Shown here: positions 7,854 through 17,155 of the stretch, piece after piece | How positions within the stretch are numbered: the stretch's first letter is position 1 | How the letters are laid out: each line of letters begins with the position of its first letter | DNA from: an uncultured Bacteroidales bacterium | GTDB taxonomy: Bacteria > Bacteroidota > Bacteroidia > Bacteroidales > Paludibacteraceae | Assembly (NCBI GenBank): GCA_937911235.1 | Contig: CALDPN010000191.1 | Coordinates: 1-33,300, forward strand | DNA: 33,300 nucleotides | Direction of reading: 5' to 3' | Program-made: the position numbers and the translations under genes | Notes under the pieces: model-generated | The model's input: the letters and a program-made list of their open reading frames with translations, nothing else | Database searches by the model: none | What the model was told of the DNA's origin: nothing

Positions 7854-10463
7854 ATGAAAAAATTATTTACAGTAATATTGTTCTTAACAACATCTGCATT
7901 TTGTTTTGCTGCTTCTAACGAACAGTCGGAAGCATTAATGCGCTTTGCAGGCAACATACACCAATTTAATTCTATCTATCCGCAAGAAAAGGTATATCTG
8001 CAATTCGATAACACATCGTATTACACAGGTGAAACCATCTGGTTCAAAGCATTTGTAGTAGAGGCATCCACACTAAACAGAGCGCCCAGCCGCGTACTTT
8101 ACGTGGATCTTATCTCTCCTGGCGGTGTAGTACTACAACAGGAGAAATTAAAAATAGTAGCCGGACAAGCCGATGGTTCTTTTCCCTTAGTTGATGCTGC
8201 TACATCGCAGGTTCGCAGTATGCGCGGCATAACAAACTACCCAAGCGGATTCTACGAAATAAGAGCATACACAAACAATATGCTCAACTTTAAAAAGGAG
8301 ACTGTATTTTCCAGAGTATTTGCAGTATATGAACAACCAAGCAAAGAGGGTGAATACTATACAGAAAAGCCTGTAATCAAACAGATTATAACTAACGTAG
8401 AACAATACAGACCGGAAACAAAAAAACCGAATAAAATAAATCTTTCATTCTATCCTGAAGGTGGCCATCTAATTATAGGTAAGCCATGCAGAGTAGCATT
8501 CAAAGCTACTGACGAATCAGGTTTTGGAACATCTGTTACCGGAAAAGTAAACGATACAGACATAACATTCAGCACCATCCATAATGGCATGGGTAGTTTT
8601 ACATTTACCCCTACAGCAGAAAAAAACAGCGTAACCATAGTTTCAGCAAATGGAACAGAGAGACGTTTCTCTCTACCGGACGCAGAGCTAACCGGCGTAT
8701 CATTATCGGTTACAAACCAAAACAACATCAATTTGGCAATTGAGTGTACAGAAGAATTCACTGAAGAAACTTTAGGAGTAACTTTAACCTGCAGAGGTGA
8801 GATAATGGATTTCTTCACCATTGACATAAACAATAATACCATAACAAAACAGATAGCCACTGACGGAATACCGGAAGGAGTTTGCAGAGTAACTGTTTTT
8901 GACAGAGAAGGTAGAATCTACGCATCCAGATTTATATACAACTACAGCAACATAGCAGCTCCGCAAATCTCAATTACTCCGGACAAAGCCAAATACAACG
9001 GATTCGACCCGATGAAATTAAGCATACTACTACTGGATGGTAACGGAAGACCATTCAAAGACCGTTTCTGTCTGTCAGTAAGAGATCAGCGCGGATTCAG
9101 CAATATTTACACCGATGACATTAGGACATCACTGCTTTTATCGTCCGATTTGAAAGGATTGGTAGAAAATCCGGAATACTACTTTGAATCACGCGACAGC
9201 ATACACACAGCAGCCTTAGACCTGCTAATGATGATACAGGGTTGGGAACGTTATGACTGGCGAACAATGGCCGGAATAGAGTCGTTTGTAGCAAAACATC
9301 GTATAGAAACCGGTCTTACACTAAACGGTTGGGTACTAAATCCATCGGGCAAAAAGCCATTAGGAGACGCAACTGTGCTTGCTGCAATTGTCCCTGAAAA
9401 TCGTGACGATTTGGAAAGATACACCTACTATACAGATTCAACCGGATACTTTGGATTTGATATAGGTGTAGATTTCTATAACACAGCAAAACTGACCATT
9501 TATGCCCAAACCGAAAAAGAAAGATTGATAGGAACCAGTGCCAGATTACTATTTGAGCGCTCGCTTACACCGGAGATAAGAGCCTATCAACCCGGGGAAA
9601 CAGTATTCTCTACCACGCAGAGAAACAACGAAATTAAAAAGGTGGGAAGAGAAAAGATAGACGAAACAGAAGAGGAGAAACACTACCCTACCATTATTAA
9701 GGAGAACGAAGGCTATCTACTGCCCGATGTTGATATAGAGAGCCAGCGTAAGTACATAGACTACTACACATTCAAATCGTTTGATGTTACAAAAGATGTT
9801 GAAATAGAATTAGATAAAGCAGAACATACAACCGACGTATTTGGTTATCTTATTGAAAAAGGATACGAAGTAACTACTGTCATGTCCGATACGTCCGACA
9901 CAGCAGACACTGTATATGTTGATGGTTTTCCGGCATTCTTCTACGTACACAACAATTCTAAATACCTGTACCAGGGAAAGTTTGAAACACCATTGTATAT
10001 AGACACTAAAGATTTGAAGGGCGTTTTGGTTTACGACAGAGTTATAACTTTAGGTGAAGCTTTCACACTATCACCACTATATCAGGAATATCAACGCAAG
10101 ACTCTGTTCCAGGTACCCGATTATGAGTATCTACAACAGAGAGTACGTTTGGTAGATATCTACGTAAAAGAAGATCACGAATTAAGCAGTAAGAAAGAGA
10201 TTGTTAGCATAGACAAACGAATTTCTACTGTAGCTGGCTATTCTGAACCATATTCATTCTATAGTCCGGAATATCCTGATGGTCCTATTTTAGGCGATGT
10301 AGATTACCGTCGCACACTGTATTGGAATCCAAATGTAGTTACAAACGAAAATGGCCAGGCAACTGTAGAGTTATACAACAACTCCATAACCGGTAGTTTC
10401 AGCATATCTGCAGCAGGAATAACAGCAGGAGGACAACCCTACTCTTTTGACCAAGATTTCTAA
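7854..10463 (+). CDS. Large exported macroglobulin-like (MG2) protein with plug-like region
   Basis: An 869-residue protein with a clear signal peptide (MKKLFTVILFLTTSAFCFAAS). The first 150 residues contain the YPQEKVYLQFDNTSYYTGE segment with ETIWFKAFVV, typical of MG2 domains of alpha-2-macroglobulin-like proteins. Around residues 480-560 there is a carboxypeptidase-regulatory-like beta domain (LTLNGWVLNPSGKKPLGDA). A region near 660-760 resembles a TonB-receptor plug. The C-terminus closes with another beta domain (NENGQATVELYNN). No thioester motif and no transmembrane barrel were seen, so it is neither a complete protease trap nor a receptor. Relatives are common in Bacteroidota and mostly uncharacterised; periplasmic or outer-membrane location is inferred. 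A T9SS C-terminal sorting domain is not evident. Confidence 0.72.
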   Translation: MKKLFTVILFLTTSAFCFAASNEQSEALMRFAGNIHQFNSIYPQEKVYLQFDNTSYYTGETIWFKAFVVEASTLNRAPSRVLYVDLISPGGVVLQQEKLKIVAGQADGSFPLVDAATSQVRSMRGITNYPSGFYEIRAYTNNMLNFKKETVFSRVFAVYEQPSKEGEYYTEKPVIKQIITNVEQYRPETKKPNKINLSFYPEGGHLIIGKPCRVAFKATDESGFGTSVTGKVNDTDITFSTIHNGMGSFTFTPTAEKNSVTIVSANGTERRFSLPDAELTGVSLSVTNQNNINLAIECTEEFTEETLGVTLTCRGEIMDFFTIDINNNTITKQIATDGIPEGVCRVTVFDREGRIYASRFIYNYSNIAAPQISITPDKAKYNGFDPMKLSILLLDGNGRPFKDRFCLSVRDQRGFSNIYTDDIRTSLLLSSDLKGLVENPEYYFESRDSIHTAALDLLMMIQGWERYDWRTMAGIESFVAKHRIETGLTLNGWVLNPSGKKPLGDATVLAAIVPENRDDLERYTYYTDSTGYFGFDIGVDFYNTAKLTIYAQTEKERLIGTSARLLFERSLTPEIRAYQPGETVFSTTQRNNEIKKVGREKIDETEEEKHYPTIIKENEGYLLPDVDIESQRKYIDYYTFKSFDVTKDVEIELDKAEHTTDVFGYLIEKGYEVTTVMSDTSDTADTVYVDGFPAFFYVHNNSKYLYQGKFETPLYIDTKDLKGVLVYDRVITLGEAFTLSPLYQEYQRKTLFQVPDYEYLQQRVRLVDIYVKEDHELSSKKEIVSIDKRISTVAGYSEPYSFYSPEYPDGPILGDVDYRRTLYWNPNVVTNENGQATVELYNNSITGSFSISAAGITAGGQPYSFDQDF

Positions 10464-10471
10464 GCTAAACA

Positions 10472-10503
10472 TTTGGTTTATTGTTTAGAAAGCATTACCT
10501 TTG
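10472..10503 (+). promoter_or_regulatory. rpsA promoter (TTTG - 20 bases - TACCTTTG)
   Basis: TTTG at 10472-10475 and TACCTTTG at 10496-10503 form a near-ideal Bacteroidota promoter with a 20-base spacer. Transcription should begin near 10507-10510 and leave a leader of about 70 bases before the rpsA ATG. Confidence 0.75.
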
Positions 10504-10507
10504 CGCC

Positions 10508-10531
10508 CGCTAAATACATACGTATTTGGCG
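10508..10531 (+). promoter_or_regulatory. Hairpin at the 5' end of the rpsA leader
   Basis: CGCTAAATAC (10508-10517) pairs with GTATTTGGCG (10522-10531) around a four-base loop, with one G-U pair. It would lie at or next to the predicted transcript 5' end. It could stabilise the mRNA or act in autoregulation by S1; both are inferences. Confidence 0.45.
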
Positions 10532-10580
10532 AGTGATTACAACATATTGTCTAACTTTATCTTAGTTTTAGTATTTTAAA

Positions 10581-12389
10581 ATGGAAGAATTAAAGAATGT
10601 AGCTCCCTTAGCAGATTTCGATTGGGAAGCATACGAAAGCGGTAACATTGCTACCGGTAAAACAAAAGAGGAACAGGAACAGGCTTACGACAGCACTCTT
10701 AACAAGGTTGCTGACAACGAAGTAGTAAACGGTACTGTTATCTCTATCAACAAGCGTGAGGTTATTGTAAACATCGGTTACAAATCTGACGGTATTATTC
10801 CAATCAGCGAGTTCCGTTATAACCCTGAACTGAAAGTTGGTGACGAAGTTGAGGTTTATATTGAGAACACAGAAAACAAAAAGGGACAGTTACTTCTGTC
10901 ACATAAGAGAGCTCGCGCATCACGTTCATGGGATCGCGTAAACGAAGCTCTTGCATCACAGGAAATCATCAAGGGTTACATCAAGTGCCGCACAAAGGGT
11001 GGTATGATTGTAGATGTATTTGGTCTTGAAGCATTCCTACCAGGTTCACAGATTGATGTTAAGCCTATCCGCGATTACGATGTATTCGTAGGCAAAACTA
11101 TGGAATTCAAGGTTGTTAAGATCAACCAGGAATATCGCAACGTAGTTGTTTCACATAAGGCTCTCATTGAAGAAGAACTTGAACAGCAGAAGAAAGAGAT
11201 CATTGGCAAGCTTGAAAAAGGTCAGGTACTTGAAGGTACTGTTAAGAACATCACAACCTATGGTGTATTCATTGACCTTGGTGGCGTAGATGGTCTTATC
11301 CATATTACAGACCTCAGCTGGGGCCGCGTTAGCGATCCAAAAGAAATCGTTGAATTGGATCAGAAGATCAACGTTGTTATTCTGGACTTCGACGATGAAA
11401 AGAAGCGCATAGCTCTTGGTTTGAAGCAGCTCACTCCACATCCATGGAACGCTTTGAGCGAAGACCTCAAAGTAGGTGACACTGTTAAAGGTAAGGTTGT
11501 TGTTATGGCCGATTACGGTGCATTCGTTGAAATCGCTCCTGGCGTAGAAGGTCTTATCCACGTTTCAGAAATGAGCTGGTCTCAACACCTACGTTCTGCT
11601 CAAGACTTCGTTAAAGTTGGTGACAAACAAGAAGCTGTTATCCTAACTCTTGACCGCGACGAACGTAAAATGTCTTTAGGTATCAAACAACTTAAAGAAG
11701 ATCCATGGTTAAATATCGACGCTAAATATCCAGTAGCTAGCAAACACACTGCAAAAGTTCGTAACTTCACAAACTTCGGTGTATTTGTTGAACTAGAAGA
11801 AGGTGTTGACGGTTTAATCCACATCTCTGACCTTTCTTGGACAAAGAAAATTAAACACCCTTCAGAATTCACTTCTCTAGGTGCTACTATCGAAATCCAA
11901 GTTCTTGAAATCGACAAAGAAAATCGTCGTTTAAGCTTAGGTCACAAACAACTAGAAGAAAACCCATGGGACAACTACGAAACTATCTTCGCTGTTGATA
12001 CTATCCACGAAGGTACTATCGCTGACCTAATGGACAAAGGTGCTGTTATCACTCTAGAACACGGTATCGAAGGTTTCGCTACTCCTAAACACTTAACAAA
12101 AGAAGACGGTTCTCAAGCTAAAGCTGGTGAAACTCTTCAATTCAAAGTGATTGAGTTCAACAAAGAAACCAAACGTATCATTCTTTCTCACAGCCGCATT
12201 TTCGAAGATGCTCAAAAAGCAGCAGAAGTAGCAGAAGCTCCTAAAAAAGCAGCTAAAAAAGCAGCTAAAAAAGAAGAAGCTCCAGCAGCTCCAGCAGTAG
12301 AAAAAACTACTCTAGGTGACATCGAAAGCCTTGCAGCTCTAAAAGAATCTCTAGAAGCAGCTGAGAAAAAAACTAAAAAATCTAAATAA
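10581..12389 (+). CDS. rpsA: 30S ribosomal protein S1 (mosaic gene)
   Basis: A 602-residue protein with six S1 (OB-fold) repeats, for example VNGTVISINKREVIVNIGY (repeat 1), LEGTVKNITTYGVFIDLGG (repeat 3) and AKVRNFTNFGVFVELEEG (repeat 5), and a Lys/Ala-rich tail. S1 binds mRNA on the 30S subunit and helps translation start. It matters more where Shine-Dalgarno sites are weak, as in Bacteroidota. Length fits the family and the frame is intact. The oddity is base use. Up to about codon 305 all 11 Gln codons are CAG and about 19 Lys codons are AAG. From about codon 334 all 9 Gln codons are CAA, nearly all Lys are AAA, and about ten Leu codons are CTA. The protein is normal but its DNA appears to come from two lineages. 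It has its own promoter and terminator. Confidence 0.95.
   Translation: MEELKNVAPLADFDWEAYESGNIATGKTKEEQEQAYDSTLNKVADNEVVNGTVISINKREVIVNIGYKSDGIIPISEFRYNPELKVGDEVEVYIENTENKKGQLLLSHKRARASRSWDRVNEALASQEIIKGYIKCRTKGGMIVDVFGLEAFLPGSQIDVKPIRDYDVFVGKTMEFKVVKINQEYRNVVVSHKALIEEELEQQKKEIIGKLEKGQVLEGTVKNITTYGVFIDLGGVDGLIHITDLSWGRVSDPKEIVELDQKINVVILDFDDEKKRIALGLKQLTPHPWNALSEDLKVGDTVKGKVVVMADYGAFVEIAPGVEGLIHVSEMSWSQHLRSAQDFVKVGDKQEAVILTLDRDERKMSLGIKQLKEDPWLNIDAKYPVASKHTAKVRNFTNFGVFVELEEGVDGLIHISDLSWTKKIKHPSEFTSLGATIEIQVLEIDKENRRLSLGHKQLEENPWDNYETIFAVDTIHEGTIADLMDKGAVITLEHGIEGFATPKHLTKEDGSQAKAGETLQFKVIEFNKETKRIILSHSRIFEDAQKAAEVAEAPKKAAKKAAKKEEAPAAPAVEKTTLGDIESLAALKESLEAAEKKTKKSK
11496..11582. other. Mosaic junction inside rpsA
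   Basis: The last marker of the upstream style is AAG at 11493-11495; the last CAG is at 11427-11429. The first marker of the downstream style is CAA at 11583-11585. The intervening bases encode a highly conserved S1 repeat (ADYGAFVEIAPGVEGLIHV), where two species could share enough identity to recombine or to be wrongly assembled. Confidence 0.75.
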
Positions 12390-12407
12390 TAATTAGATTA
12401 ATATACC

Positions 12408-12443
12408 AAAAAAGGTGAGTTCAAACGAACTCACCTTTTTTTT
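12408..12443. terminator. Bidirectional intrinsic terminator between rpsA and the minus-strand operon
   Basis: GGTGAGTTC (12414-12422) pairs perfectly with GAACTCACC (12427-12435) around AAAC. A run of six A precedes it and eight T follow, so it can end transcripts from both directions, as suits the convergent rpsA and radical SAM genes. Confidence 0.9.
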
Positions 12444-12496
12444 ATTTAAACAGTAGCAATATTTGAGTCTTTTTAAAGGAGGGAATCAACTCCTAA

Positions 12497-13396
12497 CTAC
12501 ATTCTCAAGCTTAAACCTGCCAATATCGTATCAGGCTTGAAGTTGAAAACCGACCTCATCTCACCTGCCATGCAGAAACCACATTTGTCGCAAACACCTA
12601 CGGTTTTGCCTGCACATTCTGTTAGGCGAGTGCCATCTTGAATAATGAAGTTTGTTACCCAACATTCTTTCTTGAAGTTGTTGTGCTTCATTAGTTTAAG
12701 ACCAGATACTGAATTCATTATTGGATAACCTTTTTTCTTATAAGCAATCACTGTATCTACAACTTTTTCTCTAATATCCTGTGGAAGAGCAAGATGCTCA
12801 GTACCTGGGAACGGAGTGTGCATATTAATAGAGATAGACTTAATTGCAGGATTGTTTTTTGCATATTCCAAAGCCTCTGCCACACATTCGTAGTTTAGGG
12901 TATTTACTACCATATTTACACTAAGAGCCTTATGACCAGAAGCTGCAATATTCTTTTCTAAGCGAGCAAACGCACCCTCTCCACGCACAGCATCGTGATA
13001 TTTGCCCACACCATCCATACTCACCCAAATAGAGTCTGCGTGAGAATTAGAGAAGTCTCTTTGAGCATTTGTTGTAATAGTACATGAATAGAAACCTATT
13101 TTCTTTGCATCGTCGATAAGGTCATTTACTGTTTTGCCTTCGAGGCGCCAAAGTGTTGGCTCACCACCTTCAAAATCCACAAAACGTGAACCTAAACTAT
13201 ATGAATATTTAAGATGCTCTATTACATCGGCATAAGTCATATCCTGTGGCGACACATTATTATATACACTGCAGTGTTTACATTGCAAATTGCAACGATT
13301 TGTAATAAAAAGCACAGTTTGAAGTGGTTTTTCTTTGCCTAAAAATCTAGTTTCAAAAAACCATTTTCCTAAATATAAATAATGAAATGGATTCAT
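12497..13396 (-). CDS. Radical SAM protein with extra C-terminal cysteine cluster
   Basis: A 299-residue radical SAM enzyme. CNLQCKHC at residues 35-42 (CxxxCxxC) binds the 4Fe-4S cluster that cleaves S-adenosylmethionine, and FEGGEPTLW supplies the GGE(P) SAM-binding motif. Four or five cysteines near the C-terminus (ECAGKTVGVCDKCGFC) suggest an auxiliary Fe-S cluster, as in SPASM-like or HpnH-like proteins. ATG 13396 is chosen because it overlaps the TGA of the upstream ubiA-type gene (ATGA); a longer frame to 13477 would run deep into that gene. Last gene of the porQ-led operon, ending at the shared terminator. The substrate is unknown. Coupling to a UbiA prenyltransferase hints at lipid or quinone modification (inferred). 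Confidence 0.85.
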   Translation of the reverse strand: MNPFHYLYLGKWFFETRFLGKEKPLQTVLFITNRCNLQCKHCSVYNNVSPQDMTYADVIEHLKYSYSLGSRFVDFEGGEPTLWRLEGKTVNDLIDDAKKIGFYSCTITTNAQRDFSNSHADSIWVSMDGVGKYHDAVRGEGAFARLEKNIAASGHKALSVNMVVNTLNYECVAEALEYAKNNPAIKSISINMHTPFPGTEHLALPQDIREKVVDTVIAYKKKGYPIMNSVSGLKLMKHNNFKKECWVTNFIIQDGTRLTECAGKTVGVCDKCGFCMAGEMRSVFNFKPDTILAGLSLRM

Positions 13397-14385
13397 ACTA
13401 TAAAGTTTACTATAATTAATATCAAACAAAAGAATGTTACTAGGTTTCTGCACATATACCAACGAATCATAAACCACTCTATGCCAGCGGCTTTTACTTT
13501 ATCCCACATATCCATTGGTCCCATCCACCATTTTGGATTAAGGTCTACTGGTTTATTATATGCAAACTTACATACAGAAATAAACAAACCTATTGCCATA
13601 GGAAGCAGTACTAAAACAAGCAAGTTCCAAGGAGAAATCATACCTAGGTATACCAATGCAGATATAATAATAAATGGAGCAAACACACAGACAGCAGACC
13701 ACAAAAGCATAGGAATTCTTTTTGCAAATAGTCTTGCAAGTGTCATTTTACCAATTGCTTTATCTGGTTCTAAGTCCATAATGGCATGAGTATACACAAT
13801 GTTCATAACAAGAAATCCCACTGCACAAGAAATTGCAGTTACGCTCTCGCTAAGCTCACCAGAGGCAGAAAGATATACACCTGCCATAAGAAGTGGTCCA
13901 AACATTATGCCAATAAGAAGTTCGCCTAGTCCATAATAACCAAGTCTTAATGGATAACCAGAATAATTTATTCCCAAGAAACCAGCAATAAGAGCAATAT
14001 ATAGAACATTTATACCTCTGTAATATAATATCGCACCTCCGCAAATAGAAGCAAGGAATAAATACACCGCTATAGCTATAGCCAACTGCTTAACAGTAGC
14101 CTCACCAGAGGTAAGGTAAGAACATTTAGCAATACGCGAACGCATACCAGCACCAGCAAGCACCTCACGCACATTGCCATTGTCCTTTTTATAATCGAAA
14201 TAGTCGTCGGCAAGGTTCATACCAAAGTGTGCAAGCACCACACCAATGACTGCTAATATACTCAATCCCCAAGAAAAATCTGGAGCACCACTTGCAAGTG
14301 AAATTGCAAGCAAACAAGGAAGTAAACTCTGTGGTAGAGATACATATCTGGCATTAGAAAGCCAAAATTTAATTTGTTTAAGCAT
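13393..14385 (-). CDS. UbiA-family prenyltransferase (MenA-like)
   Basis: A 330-residue integral membrane protein with about eight or nine hydrophobic segments. The first Asp-rich motif NLADDYFDYKKD (N57, D60, D61, D64) and a second one, DLEPDKAIGK, near residue 205 bind the Mg-diphosphate of the prenyl donor in UbiA enzymes (known). The closest general match is MenA, which prenylates dihydroxynaphthoate for menaquinone, but no other men gene is present, so another aromatic or lipid acceptor is possible. Its ATG overlaps the uvrA stop by 8 bases, and its TGA overlaps the radical SAM ATG. The two form a tightly coupled unit. Confidence 0.83.
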   Translation of the reverse strand: MLKQIKFWLSNARYVSLPQSLLPCLLAISLASGAPDFSWGLSILAVIGVVLAHFGMNLADDYFDYKKDNGNVREVLAGAGMRSRIAKCSYLTSGEATVKQLAIAIAVYLFLASICGGAILYYRGINVLYIALIAGFLGINYSGYPLRLGYYGLGELLIGIMFGPLLMAGVYLSASGELSESVTAISCAVGFLVMNIVYTHAIMDLEPDKAIGKMTLARLFAKRIPMLLWSAVCVFAPFIIISALVYLGMISPWNLLVLVLLPMAIGLFISVCKFAYNKPVDLNPKWWMGPMDMWDKVKAAGIEWFMIRWYMCRNLVTFFCLILIIVNFIV

Positions 14386-17155
14386 TGTTTAATAATGATT
14401 GTCCTGTATATGATTCTTTACAGTTTAATATTTCATCTCTAGTGCCAGAGAAAATAAGGTATCCACCTTTATCGCCACCCTCTGGTCCTAAGTCGATAAT
14501 ATAATCTGCCTGTTTAATCACATCTGTATTATGTTCAATAATAATTACGCTATGACCTCTTTCTATTAGTTTTTGGAAAGAATTCATAAGCACTCTTATG
14601 TCTGCATAATGAAGACCTGTGGTAGGTTCATCAAATATAAACAACTGATGACCAACACCTTCCGTGGCCAAAAACGCAGCAAGTTTCACCCTTTGGCTTT
14701 CTCCACCAGAAAGCGAAGAAGAAGACTGACCTAGTTTTATATAACCAAGACCTACTTGTTGAAGCAAACTAAGTCTTTCAACAATAGACCTGCAAGTAGC
14801 AGATTTCTCGTCAGAGAAAAACTCAACCGCTTGGTTTACAGTCATTTCAAGCACATCGTATATGCTTGCACCTTTATATTTTACTTCTAAAATTTCGTTT
14901 TTAAATCTTTTACCACCACACTCCTCACATGTTAGCACCACATCTGCCATAAATTGCATTGGCACAGTAATAGTACCTTCACCCTCACATTTTTCACATC
15001 TACCACCAGGGGTATTAAATGAAAAATAAGCAGCAGTATATCCCATTTGTTTAGATAGTTGCTGGTCGGCAAATAGTTTTCTTATATAATCGTATGCCTT
15101 AATATATGTGGCAGGGTTTGAGCGTGAAGACTTACCAATAGGATTTTGGTCTACAAGTTCCACACCTTTAAGCAAGTGCAAACTACCCGTCATACTCTCA
15201 AAACTACCCACTTTTTCCACTGGCTCCTCAAAATGACGACATAGTGCCATATACAGAGAGTCTTTCACTAGTGTCGACTTACCCGAACCAGACACACCTG
15301 TTACCACAGTGATAGTATTGAGTGGGAAACGCACTGTAATGTTCTTCAAATTGTTTTCACAACAACCTTTTAGTTCTATATAATTTGAAGAAACACGAGG
15401 TGTACCCTCATATTGTGTGCCATTACTTCTTAAATATTCCAATGTTTTAGAAACAGAAGAATCTAAATCACTGTTTATTAAATCGTTAGGATTACCCTCC
15501 AATATCACCTCACCACCTAGTCTGCCAGCCATAGGACCAATATCAATAATCCAATCTGCTGCCATCATCATGGTTTTATCGTGTTCCACCACCACTACTG
15601 TATTGCCTAAATCTCTAAGTCTTTTAAGCACAGCTATAAGAGCATCTGTATCTTTTGGGTGAAGACCAATACTTGGCTCATCTAGCACATAAAGCGAACC
15701 CACCAAAGAACTACCAAGCGAAGAAACTAGATTAATACGTTGGCTTTCGCCACCAGAAAGTGTATTAGAAGCTCTATTTAGTGTTAAATAAGAGAGACCA
15801 ACATCCATCAGACATTGAATTCTATTATTTATCTCAAGGATTAGTCTTTTAGAGGCACTCACCTCATAATCTGTGAGTTTCAGATTGTCAAAAAACTCCT
15901 TAAGCTGAGAAATAGGCATTTCCACAAGTTCACAAATAGACTTACCGCCCACTTTCACGTATGTAGCTTCTCTTTTAAGTCTGGTGCCACCGCAAGCAGG
16001 ACAAATTGTCTTGCCACGATAACTATTCAGCATCACTCTATACTGAATTTTATATTGGTTTTGTTTTAAAAATCTAAAGAATTCATCTAGCCCTTCAAAG
16101 TATTCATTACCAGTCCAAAGTAGCTTTTTCTCCTCTGCCGAGAGTTCAAAATAAGGTTTATGAACAGGGAAATTAAATTTGTGAGCATGGGTAATAAGAA
16201 GTTGTCTATCCACGCCCATCTTTTCTCCTCTCCATGGGGCAATAGCACCTGCAAATACAGAAAGCGATTTGTTTGGCACTACCAAATCTTCATCAATACC
16301 AATCACTGAGCCAAATCCCTCACACTCAGGACAAGCACCAAGCGGACTATTAAAACTAAAAAGTTGCTCAGTTGGCTCTTCGAAACGCATTCCATCTGCT
16401 TCAAAATTGTGAGAAAACTCCACACGAGACACTTCTTCACGTTTTTCATTTAGAGTAAGTACCCTACACACCCCTGCACCCTCATAAAACGCTGTCTGAA
16501 TAGAATCTGCAATTCTATTGAGAAACTCCTCACCTTGTTTTACAGTAAAACGTTCAATAAGTAGTTCTGCACCATCTAGAGGTTGTTCCAACGAGAAAAA
16601 GTCATCCAATGACCAAAACTTCCTATCGGCATAAATACGAGTAAAACCTTGTTGAGTAAGAGTTTCCTTACAGTTTCCACTACTTAAGTTCAACGGCACA
16701 GTAAGTACCATTGAAGTGCCTTCGTTTCTAGAAGCAATATAATCTAAAACATCCGAAGTTTGATGTTTCTTCACCACCCTTCCCGAAACTGGAGAATATG
16801 TCACCCCAATTCGAGCAAACAGTTTTCTTAAATAATCGTATATTTCAGTAGATGTGCCCACTGTAGAACGACTATTTCTCGTCTTCACCTTTTGCTCCAC
16901 AGCAATAGCAGGAGGTAGTCCGGTAATAAAATCTACTTCTGGTTTTGCTTTTCTTCCTAAAAACTGACGAGCGTATGAAGACAAACTTTCCACATAACGG
17001 CGCTGACCTTCGGCGTACAACGTATCGAAGGCAAGAGAAGACTTTCCGCTACCAGAAACCCCCGTAATGACCACGAGGCTATTACGAGGGATCTTTAGCT
17101 CTATATTCTTCAAGTTGTGAACTCGAGCACCTTTTATGTGAATATTATTTTCCAA
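14378..17155 (-). CDS. uvrA: Excinuclease ABC subunit A
   Basis: A 925-residue UvrA, close to the usual length of about 940. The first Walker A is GVSGSGKSS (residues 32-40) and a second is GVSGSGKST; each ATPase half has LSGGESQR. Zinc-finger pairs CPACGG and CEKCEGEG...CEECGG are present. It recognises DNA damage with UvrB in nucleotide excision repair. The start is TTG 17155: there is no in-frame ATG nearby and homologous sequence (IHIKGARVHNLKNI) begins at once. This TTG directly follows the pfkA TAA in the same frame, so only a stop codon separates the two genes. Translation probably depends on reinitiation after pfkA (inferred). Confidence 0.96.
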   Translation of the reverse strand: MENNIHIKGARVHNLKNIELKIPRNSLVVITGVSGSGKSSLAFDTLYAEGQRRYVESLSSYARQFLGRKAKPEVDFITGLPPAIAVEQKVKTRNSRSTVGTSTEIYDYLRKLFARIGVTYSPVSGRVVKKHQTSDVLDYIASRNEGTSMVLTVPLNLSSGNCKETLTQQGFTRIYADRKFWSLDDFFSLEQPLDGAELLIERFTVKQGEEFLNRIADSIQTAFYEGAGVCRVLTLNEKREEVSRVEFSHNFEADGMRFEEPTEQLFSFNSPLGACPECEGFGSVIGIDEDLVVPNKSLSVFAGAIAPWRGEKMGVDRQLLITHAHKFNFPVHKPYFELSAEEKKLLWTGNEYFEGLDEFFRFLKQNQYKIQYRVMLNSYRGKTICPACGGTRLKREATYVKVGGKSICELVEMPISQLKEFFDNLKLTDYEVSASKRLILEINNRIQCLMDVGLSYLTLNRASNTLSGGESQRINLVSSLGSSLVGSLYVLDEPSIGLHPKDTDALIAVLKRLRDLGNTVVVVEHDKTMMMAADWIIDIGPMAGRLGGEVILEGNPNDLINSDLDSSVSKTLEYLRSNGTQYEGTPRVSSNYIELKGCCENNLKNITVRFPLNTITVVTGVSGSGKSTLVKDSLYMALCRHFEEPVEKVGSFESMTGSLHLLKGVELVDQNPIGKSSRSNPATYIKAYDYIRKLFADQQLSKQMGYTAAYFSFNTPGGRCEKCEGEGTITVPMQFMADVVLTCEECGGKRFKNEILEVKYKGASIYDVLEMTVNQAVEFFSDEKSATCRSIVERLSLLQQVGLGYIKLGQSSSSLSGGESQRVKLAAFLATEGVGHQLFIFDEPTTGLHYADIRVLMNSFQKLIERGHSVIIIEHNTDVIKQADYIIDLGPEGGDKGGYLIFSGTRDEILNCKESYTGQSLLNNA

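Noticed and set aside
8450..8860. Open frame on the minus strand inside the macroglobulin-like gene
   Set aside because: It lies fully antisense to a convincing exported-protein gene, has no recognisable domain and no promoter; a shadow of the real frame.
11151..11561. 136-codon minus-strand frame inside rpsA
   Set aside because: Antisense to well-conserved S1 repeats with no family similarity; codon-bias shadow.
11400..11650. Mobile element or integration site at the rpsA junction
   Set aside because: No transposase, inverted repeat, tRNA gene or target duplication is visible; only codon usage changes.
12235..12389. AAAAAAGCAGCT repeats at the rpsA 3' end as a mobile or regulatory repeat
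   Set aside because: They encode the ordinary Lys/Ala-rich tail of Bacteroidota S1 and are explained as low-complexity coding sequence.
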